A stretch of DNA of 64,000 nucleotides from Sipunculus nudus (lineage: Eukaryota > Annelida > Sipuncula > Golfingiida > Sipunculidae). Positions within the stretch are counted from its first letter, which is position 1; each line of letters opens with the position of its first letter. A model generated the notes under the pieces. That model worked only from the letters and a program-made list of their open reading frames with translations. It had not been told where the DNA came from and did no database searches. The stretch spans positions 6,502,979-6,566,978 of the forward strand of contig CM049321.1 in NCBI GenBank assembly GCA_026874595.1. The letters are read 5' to 3'. Positions 35,795-50,808 of the stretch are shown here, piece after piece. The position numbers and the translations under genes were made by a program.

Positions 35795-38700
35795 ATTTAT
35801 TTATTTATTTTTAAAAGCTCCACGACTATAAGGAACCAGCAACAACAGACCATTTTACAGGTCGAATACAAAACTCATTGACAATATCTTGTTCCTCTAT
35901 CTTGTTTATTTCTAACTTAAAATTGAGTATCAAAATTGTTATTTAAAATTTGTAAAATTTCCAATGTCATTTTTGTTGCATCTGGTTGGCTATCTGTCTG
36001 TGTCAAAATATACTCCGACAAAAACAGTGTAATATGTGATGGGCATATCCTCCTTTTTCTTATATATTGGGATTTGTAAAAAATACCTGAATTCAAAACT
36101 TTATTACTATTGGTAAAAGGTTTTAGATAAGTTGAAACTTGGATTTATATTAAAGAAACATAAAGGTAGCAGAAGCATTAACAATTTTCTGATTCTTGCA
36201 TATAATTTGCCATATGATGATTGTGCATTTTTTTAAAAATCCCTTATGGTAAATACAATTATTTTTGTTACTTAATAATCTGATATTTTTTTTGCAGGTG
36301 CGGTCCATGGAAAGAAAGGTAGGAAGTATTTTTATAATATTATATTTGAAACAACAAAGTTTAATAATGACAAATCATTTGTATGCGTTGGTGTGTGCGG
36401 GCGTGTGCCCATGCCAATTGATATCGTATTTGCAAACACACTCTCGGCGCTGGCCTACACTAGACATAATGCGGAAAAAGTTACTAGGTTACTAAGATAA
36501 TGTTTTAAAAGGGATGAAAACAACCATGACTATTAGAAATTATAATGACAATTTAACTTACCTCTTGAAATAAACCCCCCAAAAAACTTAAAAATTACAG
36601 CGACACTAGAAATTGGCAATGGCATCTAAATATTTAATCTCACATTTAGTATTTTGTATCGAATTGACATTTAAACTTAATATAAATAAAATGATAACAA
36701 ATAGCAATCAAGTCTACATATTGATCATTCAAGTTATTCCCTATACATATTTTCCGTAAGGCCCAAAAAAGTATGGTTTTCAAGCACTTTTTTAGAAATC
36801 AGTGCGCGGGCGATTTTAATGTTTTTACCTTTGTTGTATGTTTCAGTAAAAATGTTATATGGTCAGGGAAAAGTATGATAATAACTTTTTTTTGCTAAAC
36901 AGGTAAAAGCACTACATAATAAAGGAAATCTTATCAAAATTGTATTATTTTATCATTTTGAAAAAAATGTCCGAGCGGCTGGAGCTCAGCATTGGTCAGT
37001 TTTAATTGAAAATCAAAATATTTGATGCGGAGGGTTAAAATGACGCGCGGTGTCTGAGAACCATACTTCTTTTTGGCCTCTTTTGCTCTGTCGTCTATCG
37101 TTTCCATCCAGCTTACGCACTGGTCGACATTGAATAATCTGGACGCTGCACTCAGATACCGACCATATACCTTCACCAACATTATGGATCTCAAGTAACA
37201 TAATATTACAAGAAATAGGTCTCACGGTTCATCCATTCGATAGTTGCAATAGAGGTCAGCGGGGACATCAGATAATTACTGTGCAAATTACAGGCACTCA
37301 AAATTAAAAGATGAAAGAATGCCCTAATATTATGGAATGACGACGGTCTCGGTTACCCAATCTCGCAGTAGTGAAGGATTCTTTAAACTAAATACTATTG
37401 AGCAAGAGTACCTCCAAACTGTAACTGACCTTTTTCACTTTTGTTTTACTTTAAAGGTTTAAAAAAAAGTTTAAATCATTTGCAATAATTCGTAAATTAT
37501 AACGCTATCAGTTAATTTTTTATTTATACAAAAATTTCCACCAAATCGACACATGGGGCTTAAAACCTGATATGGAATTAAAGAATTACATGCATGCAAT
37601 ATGGCTGGGGACAGTTGAACATGCCCCCCATACTCTTTCAACCAGATTGGGTTGGGCTAATCATGTTAAATGATCCACATTTTTCAATGAAATAGATTTA
37701 ACAAAAAATGTCACAGTGTCGCGCTTTTTTTTCTTAGAATATCAATTAACCGCAGCGTTTAAGAAGTTAATAACACATAAAAATAATCCATTTTCTACAT
37801 TATGAGAATGAAAATTGGTCACAGAGTATGTGTAATGACGATAAGAAGAAATAACTATAAAAATGAGTACATTTAGACATGAATGAAATGTTGGTATTGG
37901 AATCGAACATTGAAATATACACAATTTAAGCTGAATATGGTAAGTAAAAAGGTCATAAGCGAAACATAATATACATTCCATGGGGGTGATAGAATTATCA
38001 AGTTTTTACAAATGCATTAATATATGTTATTAAACTTAAAATCATTAGAGTACATCTCATTTAAAGATTTGTGAAAAGATCCAACATAAAATCTTAGAGA
38101 GAAAATGCATGAATTATCAAGTATATTCAAATTACATTCTGCAATATAAAACATAAGACTATACATATTCTGAAGCCTGAATGGAATTCTGTAGATGTAC
38201 ATATTATACACAGTTAGTTGAGCATGCATTAAAAATGGTGGTAGTTTCCACTAAATCATTTTAAAAAACTCGTATCGGGACGTGTATTGGCATGTATCGC
38301 CAAAGTTTAGACCGCAATAATGCTTTATTTCTGACCACCCCAAAATCACCAAATTACAGAAGGATTTAAAGAGAGATAACTTCTTTACTACATTGACTTT
38401 TGTGGTGGACTTACATATATGATAATTTTAAAGGGAGTTAATTTTATAATAATATATGCATCATTATCCGACCTTTTTTTAAATATCAGAAATTACTTTA
38501 ATTCATTTTTTTTTCAGACTGTTGCAAGTTGAGCGGAAACGGAAACTACCACCAATTCGACAAAGGCCCGATGGTACATTTCCGTAGCAACTGCACTTAC
38601 AACTTCGCCTCTGATATTAACGGAGCCTTCCAAGTCTGGGTAGACACGGAGTTCCATCATGATAACCCAGCCGTCAGTTTCGCTAATGCAACAATCATTC

Positions 38701-40406
38701 ACTATAAAAACGAAACGTATATACTGACTGTGGATGACGTCATCATGGTACGTGCTTCTCCTTCTTTCTCTTATCATTACCTCCTCCAAAGGGCTGAGGT
38801 TATCTTTATGCCGCATGTAGGATCATTATAACGGCTTTAAAAGACAAGTAAAAACTATCTAAATCTATTTCGGGCTGCATTTTTAAATTAATAATTTTGC
38901 TTTTTATAAACTATACTTCCATTTAGTTACATTTACAAGGGGAACATCATGAACTCTTAAATGCAATTTATAGCATACCCTACCATCATTTTTTTTTATT
39001 TTCTTTTAAATCTCAATGCAAATAGTTGTTTTGGCTTTCTTAACTTTCTCTAAAATTGTTATCATTAAATGTTTTATCTTACCCTGTAATGGCGGCAATG
39101 ACCAGCACTGAGTGCTGAATATTGGCGAGGCATTAAATGAATAAATATTGTTTATATTAGATCATAACTCAAAAGAGTTATTAACGAATTTTGAGGAAAT
39201 TTTCAGGAAAACTGGGCAATGATCCAAGGGACAATTGTTTGAATTCTGGGGGTGATCGTGAATACCATCTAGATCCAGAAATCAAATTAATAAAGTTTAT
39301 ATTATATGATGCCACATGGCGTGAGATCAATGAACAAGACAGCACAAGTAGGTCACTGTGGCTCTCACTATCTGGATCTATGATATTCTAATGAAAAATT
39401 GAGCATCTGACAATGTAATATAGGGGTAATAAGTACCTTGGCGGAGATCTGCGCCCTCTGAGTGCTTATATAGTTGTTAATTATTACTCCCTTATTACCC
39501 TCTCTTGTGCTGGGACAGGTCAACAGGTACACCGCCGGGCGGGTTGACCATGGACCGAGCTCTCCTCCTGGGTACATAGTTGGTGTAGTTTATGATAGAT
39601 GCCACTGCGATAACCCTTTCGCGATATTATATCAAATTCCTCAATATTTTGGCAGAAATATATAAAAAGAGACTTAAGCAGGAAATAAATTATTGAAGAG
39701 TTTGACAAGATCTGCTTGGCTCAAGCCATTAAGCCAAGTGGTATTACAACATATGTTTTATCATGATATCAAAACTGGCCTTATTCATTAATTTTTTTTT
39801 TAACTTGTAACCAGTGATATGACATGAACATGCTCGTTTAATACTGATTGTTTTGGACATTTTGGCTTTACCAAGTTCAGGTGAGAAAGGTAGTGTCATA
39901 TTCTCAAGGGAATACATATATCGGAATTTAGTTTATAAAGTCATCCAAGACTCAAGCTTTTTATAGATTCTGTGAATACAAGTATTATAGTGCCGATTTT
40001 TCAGTATTATGTACTATAGGGGCTTAAGATATAGTGCAATCCCCAGTTTTAAAACAGTGTACTATGATATATCTTATAATATTATTTGTGAAGCTTAACA
40101 GAGGGCGCTGCGATCGCCCCTTTAGGAAAAAAAATAAAGTGAACTATCATAGTTTTTATACGAAAATATAGGAAAGGATCCCCTTCCCTTGCAACAAACC
40201 AGGCATCATAGCCAAAAGTTCAAAACTAAAAGCTTGCAATTCTGAGACTTGGTAAGATCCGTAATTAAAGCAATGTAAACCACCGTCAATTATAATTTAG
40301 ATTATAATTATAATAAGTATCCTTATAATTGTTATAATGGTAATTATAATAGTAATAATAATAATAAAATAATAATAATGATAATAATAATAATAATAAT
40401 AATAAC

Positions 40407-40500
<94 letters not shown>

Positions 40501-41174
40501 TTTATTTTTATCTATCAAAACTTTAAGTAGTAGTAGTACTCGACACACGCACGCATATACATACATACATGTACATTGAGTTGTTGAGTCTCAGTTGCTA
40601 TACACATGGAATCTGGAATATACCTTTTCACCCATGATTTAAAAAGTACTGAGGCATGTAGAAAAAACTATTTCAATTGTTAAAAAAGAAAGAATTGTGA
40701 TTAGAAGAAACATTATGAATAGAACTGCGATATATTCTAAACTAATAAAAATATACAAATTAAAAGGAGCAAAGTATTAAAATATCAGAAGGATGAACCG
40801 CAACACTCCTGCCTTAATGAAAGAGGGAGTTCGATATATAATCGTGTATTTTAGGTAAATCGGAACGTCATTTTATGTTAACAAGGTAAAGGAAAGGTTA
40901 ATAGTCTTAGAACCTGATCCGACTTTAAACTTCCTGATCTTTTAGCTTGTTCATTTCCTCGGATCCCCGGGGAGTATATTCTTACGAAGACGTTATAATG
41001 TAATCCAGTGGCGTCTTTATATCTTAAAGGGTTGGGGTTGATGAAGACTCCCAGGAGGTCAGGGGTGTATATATATATGTTGTTGTCTGTGTGACACATT
41101 TAAGATGTATTAAAATAAAGTATATGACATAAAAATAAGTTTTTATGTTTGCAATATAGGTTAATTTTAAACTC

Positions 41175-41224
<50 letters not shown>

Positions 41225-44044
41225 TATTTCCGAATTAACTAAGAAATGAAAACAAACCCCTTAATTCAGATTATTAATATATTTCATTCCCAATATGTTA
41301 AGTGTGTTCTCCAAATAGCAGGGGGAATAATAACACTGGCCACCCCACCCCCTTGCTAAAAGTGGGGGGGGGGGGGGGCCAGGATATATGCCCTCCCCAT
41401 CCCACCCCGCCGGGATTATCAATACAACCGCTTGCCTGCTGTAATAATGTGACGAATACGTTTTCACTCCTGGGCTCACTCTTATGGCAAAGAGTTTGGC
41501 TAGAAGTCTTGGCGACGAGGGCGGTCTGAACGTGACTCGAACCCACAACCTTGCGGTCACACGTCCAGCTCTCTGACCAGGCAATACCGGGGTGTATAAT
41601 AACTTAAACAACGGAAGCTGAACTAAAATCGGTCAGAGACCTTAAAGTGTTTGGGACAAATAATCAAATAGCATTGATCACATAATACTTTTCAGGTAAA
41701 GCTCGACCACATGTTATTTTTTATACAAAACCTTCTTAAAATGTCCCCAACTTTTTTAATGGTTGAATGTTTTAACACAACGGTTTTATTTCTCCAAGTT
41801 AACTATCAATATTTTATAGTTTTCAGAAATCATGGGTTGGTAATTCCTAGCTGAATCAAATATATGAAATATCTTCATGAAACTGCGTGAGTTATTGATT
41901 TGGAAATACATATATGAAAACTTCCCCATACAAGAATAGAATTTAAATGGACCCTAAGCAATGCAGGACAGACCTCTGATAACGGGTCCTGTCCAAAATG
42001 CAATAGAACAATCATATAAAATATTGTTGTAACACTTTGAATGGGTTTATTTTATTAAGAGTCTATTCGTCATACGATACTGAACTACGTAAACTGTCCT
42101 GATTTTTTTCTCCTCTTCCATGTTTCGCCTGTGTTTTTAAATTATTTATTTTTTACAATGTTTTATCATATGAGATTGAATAAAAACCAATGCCAGCCGA
42201 GGATTTTTCACGATCGGCCCCCACTCAGGGCTAGCGCTCTGCAGGCTTAACGCGAAGGCCGTGCCCAACGGCCGTGCTTCACTAAAAAACGCCATTCTGG
42301 GAAACCTCGTGGGTATGACCCAGCAATGGGCACGATTACCAACCCGGGTCCGCAGGTTTAGTAGTCGCATGGCCTGATTAACAACAAGATGTAACAAGAG
42401 AGGAAGCGTGTGATACTGCCATCTCACCTAGTCTGAACCAGGAATGGGATAATAGCTGAGCAATAATATATTTCAAATCGGACCAACATGTGAGTTGTGC
42501 TGGGATGAAATAGCCTTTAAAATTATATAAAAAAATCGCAAAATAATTCTTCGAGAATGCCCCTTACCTGTGTGAATTTTCGGCTTAAATATCATAGGTA
42601 GTTTTGTCAGCTGAGCGTCATGACCGATGTGGCACTTGATGGCCCTGGAGAAATACACACATTGTTTGGAAATATATACGATGCTCTTTTGTATTTTATT
42701 ATCAATGTTTGGGGTGTTTTTTTATGGTGAACTGCAATTATTGCCTCGAAAGGAGGGTATGCTTTTATACTAGTTCGTGAGTGTGTGTGTAAATGGGGGG
42801 GGGGGGGGTGTTTGCGTGTGTGTATTTCTTCACAACACAACTCATGCAATCGTGAACGGAAACACATGAAACTTTTAGGGCAGGTGGGATCAGTACAAAA
42901 ACTAATTAGATTTTGTGTTGATCCGGCACATAACCCTTTTTCACGAAAGTCATCAAGGAATATTCACAAACGTAAAGTCGCTTATTCATAAACATACTTG
43001 GGGATTTTGTGCCAAGTAAGTGAATGCCCACAGAATTCTAGTCTTATGTTATCATATTACAGCCTGACGGTACGAAGTCCGCTATTTTGGGTTTCCAAAC
43101 CTATGAAAACGGGATTATCAAGATAGAACACATCGGCCAAAACATCAAGTTTACCTTATACCAGGAAAACTTAGAACTCTTTTGGCATGGGGCTCATAAC
43201 CTAGAGGTCTGTCTCGATAACCGGTGGAGTCAAAACCCGAGCACGATGAACGGTCTATGCGGGAACTACAACGGCAAGTAAGTGTCTATTCTAATTTGTG
43301 AAGTGGCTATTAGGAACAATCTTTATATCAGTAATCGCCCAGGGTGTATTTATACATCTCCCGTAAACTATCAAATATTGGTTGACAAGAAGAATCTGAT
43401 CTTTTTGGCTTATTTCCATTCATTAATTTTTTTGTCGGTTAAACAGATAAGAAACTTGAATACACACATTATCATGACGATAAAAGGCACAGTAAAGTTT
43501 CTGTTGTCGTTTGTTGGTTCTTTGATAATTTGGTTGGTTTGTCTGTTAGTAAATTTACTTTAAAAATGAGGGGGTTCACATAACCTCATTATTATTTTTT
43601 TTGGGGGGGGGGATAAATAGGGAAAAATCTACCGGGAACTATCTATATTGATATTTTTTAAGGAAATCGTGATACATGATATCATAGTGAGATTTGGAAT
43701 ACGTTTGTTGGCAGTGGCGTCAAATTTTCTTCAAGTTGAGGGGGGGGGGGGTTGGGAGGATGGCGGGCGATGACCCGGAGTGGGAGGGGTATCAATGTTT
43801 GGAAAACTTTTTTTATAAACACACACACACACACACACACACTTGTTTTAGAAAATAAGGTATAATGCTTCCATTATAAGTTACATGTACTTTTATAATC
43901 AGCTGTAGACATAGTAGACTCAGAAATGGAACCAAAGTCTGTTATTTTAATTAATAATTTATTCCATTTCCAATATATTAACATTAATCTCTGAATAGCA
44001 GGGGGGGGGGCGGTGGTTACATTCACTTTCCCCCTTTCTGAAAA

Positions 44045-44077
<33 letters not shown>

Positions 44078-44869
44078 GATAAATACCCCATATCCCCCTG
44101 TATGGACGACCCTGTTTCCATCAGAAGTCCAATATCGCTCGTATTGGCGGTATATCCATGTAGCGACTTGAGATTAACCCGGCTTCAGATTATCATTTTT
44201 TTTTGCTTATTAAGATACTTATATTATATTTAAACTTAATTAAAATGACAGCAATAACAGCAAACAGTTTTAATAGTTATAACTGAAATAATTGAAATAC
44301 ATCGTGGACCGTATTTGCAATATAAAATTGCTGGTCAGTCTATATCCCTATGGAATATTTAATTAGAATTATAGCATCAAAATGTATTTACATTTTTTAT
44401 CTCGATTTCATCTCGAAATTTATCAGCCTGACTCTTTGTTTACCTTTGATGCGTCATGTTCTAATTGAAATAACATCCTTTATATATCTCTATTTCTTTA
44501 TTGCTTCAATTTTTTTTTATAAATTCAGACTTACTTAATCTTTTACGTATTATATTCAAAATACACGTATGTCATCAGCACAAAATTATCGAGTGGAGGG
44601 GGTAACCTGACATAAAGCACGTGTTATCCCGGATTGGATATAAAATCGGGGGATATCTTAAAAAGGCGGTTAGTTTGAACTCGTTACATCGGTAGAATTA
44701 GGTATTCTCCGTGCAGTTGTAAAGATAAATCTTGCCAGCCCTGCCTTTTATATTGATTACGTTTAACTGAAGTTTTTCTTTTGTTTTATATTATTATGTC
44801 TATGAATAAGGGTATAATTTGTGTCATGACGTCAGTTACAGTATTGGCTTAACATCCCTAATTATGCAC

Positions 44870-44934
<65 letters not shown>

Positions 44935-45051
44935 GTCACATAAGGCATTTAAATAATAATAGAGATTTAAAACTTTTGAAATATAATGACTTTATCTAAT
45001 ATTTCATTTTTAAAATGCAAAGGTGATATAGTATGTCAACGTTTGAATATA

Positions 45052-45118
<67 letters not shown>

Positions 45119-48100
45119 TGATCTTTATTACTTGTGAAATATAATCTTCGGATCATATTTTTTTTTTATTTTAAATTTCAGCAAATACGATGATTTGGTC
45201 ACAAGCGGAGGTTATGAGGTTCCGAATAACTTTGAGGGTTACGATACATTTGGCGAGAGCTGGGCCGTTGACTGGCAGGACGAGACAGAGTAAGTGAAGC
45301 AGAGATTTACACCAGTAACATAAAGTTGAGTCCATATTATCGGAATCCACGTCACTCGAGTCCAAATCAAAGTCTTAGGCCTTGAGGTTCTTGTTTGAGT
45401 GCACCCTCTTCAAGTCTCTCTTGCGAGTCCGAGCCCAATAAAAATCTAATTAAAAAAATGAGACTGAGATTATTCTCATGGTTGTTTATTCATGGTGTTA
45501 CCTTAATGTTTAAAGGGGCCCAATCACCTATAAAGCATGTGGAATTAACACGAAAAATAGCTTCTTCCCTTTAAAATAAATCTGCACCTGCAAAGATATT
45601 GCCTTGAAACCGTCTGCTTACTTAGGAAGACGAGTGTTAAAAACAGTGGACCGGGCGCGATCACAGGTGTCTACATAAACAAAGCGCGTTGGGCCGTGTG
45701 TATCCCGGAGACACTACACGTGTCAATCAGGAGATGCCCCGACTAACTTTGCCCCCCAAAAAGTAATACATGTTCCTGCTAGTTTGAAACACTGCGTGTT
45801 GCGGCTCACGACCGGTCCTTCGGTCACGCGCCTTATCATTGGTAAACACACACAGGGGGACTGTGTTTACCAACCCGCAGAACCATAGCAACGTGTTAAA
45901 CAGTCATATGCGAGGTACTAACACTGTGCTGGAGTGATTTTGCTGAGAAACTTTTGTATTAAGCAAAACGGAACTAATAGTGTGAAAAAATAGCCATAAT
46001 ATTGCTCCTGATTATGTCCCTTTAATAACATGTCTTTGACCTTTGATCGTATGGTCAGTCAAACCTACTTAAAAAATCAATAGATAGAATGTTAGATAGA
46101 AATGCATGTAGATACGTGCGAATGTGTTTACAATACCAGGTATACAAATGTATGTTTACACACAAATTGTTATATAATTTGATGTCTAGTTTTTATGAAC
46201 CGATTTTTAAGGACTAAATGTATGAATTAACTGAATGCGAATTGAGGCATGTCTGATTATTTTCTACAGCTGTAACGCTGGCGCTGGCGGAACGACTACT
46301 CGTGAGTATGGTTCAAAAATACAATGTGAACATACTTAAAAAGGCATTGTGTCACACAACAAGACAACAAATAACATATTTGACGTAGATATTATATCAA
46401 CTAAACATTATTATATTATTAAACATTTACCTGTGGCCATTCTAAACTGTTATTGGTCCCTGTTCAGTGAACACTTTTCGATATAATATCGATATTCATG
46501 TGACTAGAAATAATATAAGAGGATACTAATATAAATCGAATTTTTAAAAAAAAAAGATCCTTCATCTAAGTTAACTTTTTTATGTTTAATGAATTAATTA
46601 ACCATTGATGAAAATAAGGTAAAATACCTATTCATCGAACGAGTGGAATTAGTTATTGCATGCTATATGATAATCGCAATCAAGTGGTTCAAGAGTTTAA
46701 AAAATATCTTGGAAAACAGAACAGGGAATCACTTTTTCCCTTATATTTATGATTACAGAAGAAATCCCTAACAGTGGTTGATATTTGTGAATGTCTTATA
46801 TTGTTTTGATCAATGTTAGTATTATGAGCTTTTGAGTTCAATAGCGAGTTTATACAAGATAATGATAGAGTTTATCATAAAATCATTGTCAGCTACAGAC
46901 GAACACCATTTGATGTAAATACTGGGATGTATATAATTGGAAAATAGAAAATCTTAGTGAACATATGTGGACTTAATTATTGGAATTCCCTGGTGTATCG
47001 ATCCAGTGATATATGATATGAAGCCGAGAAACGTTGTGCTTTCTCCTGAAAAGATAACATCAAGTGTCCATCCAGTTTTATATTCTCATACTAGTCATGC
47101 CACCTGTTATGGCATTTTTTATATAAAGTCTATAGATGCTGAAGTCACATTTTCAAATTATTCATCAGTGTTCATAAATTATTTCTAGATGTCATAAAAT
47201 CAGTCCATGTATCACCCTGTTCAAGATTAAGCTTCTTTCATCCGTAACACTGAACTCTATCATTGATTCAACATCTAGTAGATACAGGCCACCTTTACTG
47301 TATGAACTTGCTGAATCTGGTATAGTTCACATTTTCCGTTTTACCGTTGAATACACATTTCTTTACTACACACTCTTTATAATCAATAATACCTTTGGAT
47401 TGTTCACACACGCTTGCTACATTAAATTGTTTGATGAGAGGGCGAAACACTGCAATTCTACCCGAAACTGATATGAGCATTGTTACCCTAAATTAAGGAT
47501 TTGAATATCGTTTTCTTTAAGTTTGGTGATTTTGTTCACCCAATTCGTTTCTTTTTGTACAACACTTGTGTGTTTATTTACCCATTTACAGGGTTTGGAA
47601 GAACGCTATGCATTCTGAGGTTGTATATGTTATGATAAACGACCAACAAAATAGAAAAATAACGAAATCCTCGTTCATTTTCTGTTTGTTTTGTACACAA
47701 TTATTTATAGCTTTTCTCTGGCTGAATTAAATACTTCGAACGACATTTTCAGTAACAATTGTCAAAGAGCAAAATATTAAGCGTAGGACTTTACCAAGAA
47801 AGGCATACGGGACTTCCTTAAGGTCAGTGTAAGTGTATCTTTTCAAATAAACTACACGTAAATTCTTTAAATAAAATAAATCGTTTCACTTTTAATACGT
47901 TTCAAACTCCCAATGTGCTAGCCGTTTTATCTTGTCTGCATTTCAGCTTCAACTCCAGTAACCACAACGCCTATTCCGGATGTAGTAACCGTTCGTAAGT
48001 TAATGATTTTCTTATATATTCTATTATATATGCAATAATATTATAAATAATAGTAATAATAATAATAATGATAATAAAGAAGAAGAAAAAGAAAGCGGGG

Positions 48101-50746
48101 TTTATAGTCTGATGTAATCGACGATGTCAGTCTCATCCGGCTTTACACTTCGCCTACCCGGTCTTTTGGGCCTGTTCATTCTTGTAGCTTTTCTCGGCTC
48201 CCCGGGGAGCGTACAACCCAAGCTGCCATATAAGGCGCTAGTAGGTTATTCGATTCACATTTACCTGCCATCCATGATCGGTCGCCATGTCGGCAAACAT
48301 TAACTGAATCCAAAAGGTGTTTTTAATCCGTATTTTGACCCAGTAAGGAATACAATAATTTAAACCTGGTACAGTGTTCCTTCTGGTGATATACATATTA
48401 ATAAAATTATTCATTTTCATATGATATTTAACATTTTATTTTTTATACTCCCGTATATGTCGGGACTTATTATGGTATGTCCACCGTCCGTCCGTCTGGC
48501 GTGCCGTCAGTCCGTCCGTTAACTTTAAGAGCCGCCGTGAAAATTTACCGGGGCTCTGATAGATTTTTACGAAATCCACCATAATACTTACCAATTGATT
48601 ATCTCGCCCGAGATCCATTATTGGAAAAATATTCACATATGTAATAAGGCCTGAGGTCACTAAGCTACTTTTTTTTATTTCGCCGCGATATTACTAGGAA
48701 TATGATTGATTTTTTTAAAACTTACTAGTAGAACTATTAACCAATAAGATATCTCGTTTAGTTTGATATCCAGCAAAACCCACGCATATTTAAAAAGGTC
48801 AGGGGTCACCGCACTTTGGAGGCACCTTGGTAATTTACCAAAAATCCTATGGATTTTCATTGAACTCATTATACATATTAACCAATAGAGTTCCTCACCT
48901 CAATTAAATTTTCAGCAAAATTCATGCATATTTAAGAGGTCAGAGGTCTTCAAGCTGCGTTGTGTCGCCGCGATAAAGTACAAGGAATATAATGGATTTT
49001 GATAAAACTATATATTAATCAATATAATATCTCACCTCAGTTCTACTTCCAGCAAAATCCATGCATATTAAATAAGGTCAGAGGTCACCACACTTTGGTG
49101 GTGGCACCACCTTAACTTACCAAAAATCTTATGGATTTTCATATAACTCATGATGAGTATTAACCAATACAGTTCTCACCTGAATTACATTCTCAGCAAT
49201 TTCACGCATATTTAACGAGGTCAGAAGTCACAAAATGTACAACGGCCGTATTATGCACCATTTGCTGCCCTCTTGTTCTTGTTTTTAATTTTGAGCAGTA
49301 CAAATAGTACAACCAGTAACAGAAAGCTACTTTTCACCGGTCTTTTATTAAACGACATGACAATAACAAAAAAAAAAACCAATTATTTTTGTCTTCTTTT
49401 ATCATGTTTCTATCTACCTACACACATAAAAGGAAAAACAAACAGCACGTTGGAGATATTGCCATATAGTTTAATATTGGTCCCCTAAAAATAGATATAT
49501 TGTTTCTTGGTGCTGAAATCGTGTACTCCGTTTAAGACTCAGGTGCATGTTTACCATCCTTCCGCCAGAGATCGTTACTAAGAAAAACGAATATTTTCAT
49601 GTTGGGCACTGTTTGATGCCCGAAACTGCTCGTCTCAAGAGTCAACTTTTGTAATCATTTTTGTTTTTTTTTACATACATTTTGATTACATTTTAAATGC
49701 GCATGCTCATATGCGCGTGAAGTCCATACCTCAAAACGTCCATGAGTTATGAGGGTCCGATTCTGCTCAGTGTGCATGTCCACTTAAGATAAAACAGACG
49801 GGTTTGTGTACTTTCTAATCCTGTAAGATCTCTAGTTAACATGTCTCCCATTGGTTATATGAACGACGGAGAAGGCCGGAGAGAAACGAGTTTTTGCGAC
49901 GGTTACCTGTACCATGAAGATGAGATTTACACTGTGTTTTTTTTTTACAATTAAGAGCAATTACCTTGTTTTAATTTGTTATCCTTATGTTAACGTTTGC
50001 TTGCTACGTACAGAGATATAGTCGAAACCAATAAGGGTTAGGTTCTATATTAAGGTTCTAATACTCTCACTGTTACTATTACTTCTTAATCAATCTATTA
50101 CTATAACTATTACTATTACAACTGTTTTTCATCTGTAACTTTAAGTATCACTTGGCTTCTATTACTATACCTTTTACTTTACTATAAAAGATATGATGGG
50201 GCATACGCACACCTGATCATCTACCTTACCCCATCCCATGATTCACAGGGGAAATTTATCACATAAAATTTGTTCTAAATCGAAAATTAAACTAGGAAAA
50301 TAGAAATCCTTTATTATTATTGAGTTTTCTAAATTCCTGTGTACACATCAGCTATGTTCAGCATTGTTTTTTTACCCCATCAAAATCATAATCAGTATGA
50401 TAAAGACTAAGTTCTTGTAAGTTCATATTCACTACAGTTTAAGCGAGTTTTACATTTTATAATGCATATTACACAGTGTTCAATACAAAATAAAGTGAGA
50501 AATTTAACGGAGCACAGTTTAAAAGAAATTAATGGAATTTGAAACACAAAAACATCGAACAAATGTTCGACACGATTTAGCATAGTTAAATTCAATCAGT
50601 TCCTGTTGAAAACAACATTAACCCTACAATTGCGTCAAAGGGTGATAGATGACTCGAGGGCTACGGAGCGTAATCAAAATTTGGACAACCTTTTCTTTAT
50701 AAACAGACATATATATATAAATTTGGAAACCTTTTCTTTATAAACA

Positions 50747-50808
<62 letters not shown>

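Noticed and set aside
40297-40566. 89-codon frame of poly-Asn and poly-Tyr
   Set aside because: It is the translation of the AAT/ATT microsatellite.
41490-41600. Functional tRNA gene
   Set aside because: The A and B boxes are good, but acceptor and anticodon stems do not pair; a SINE head explains it better. The same holds for 4985-5110.
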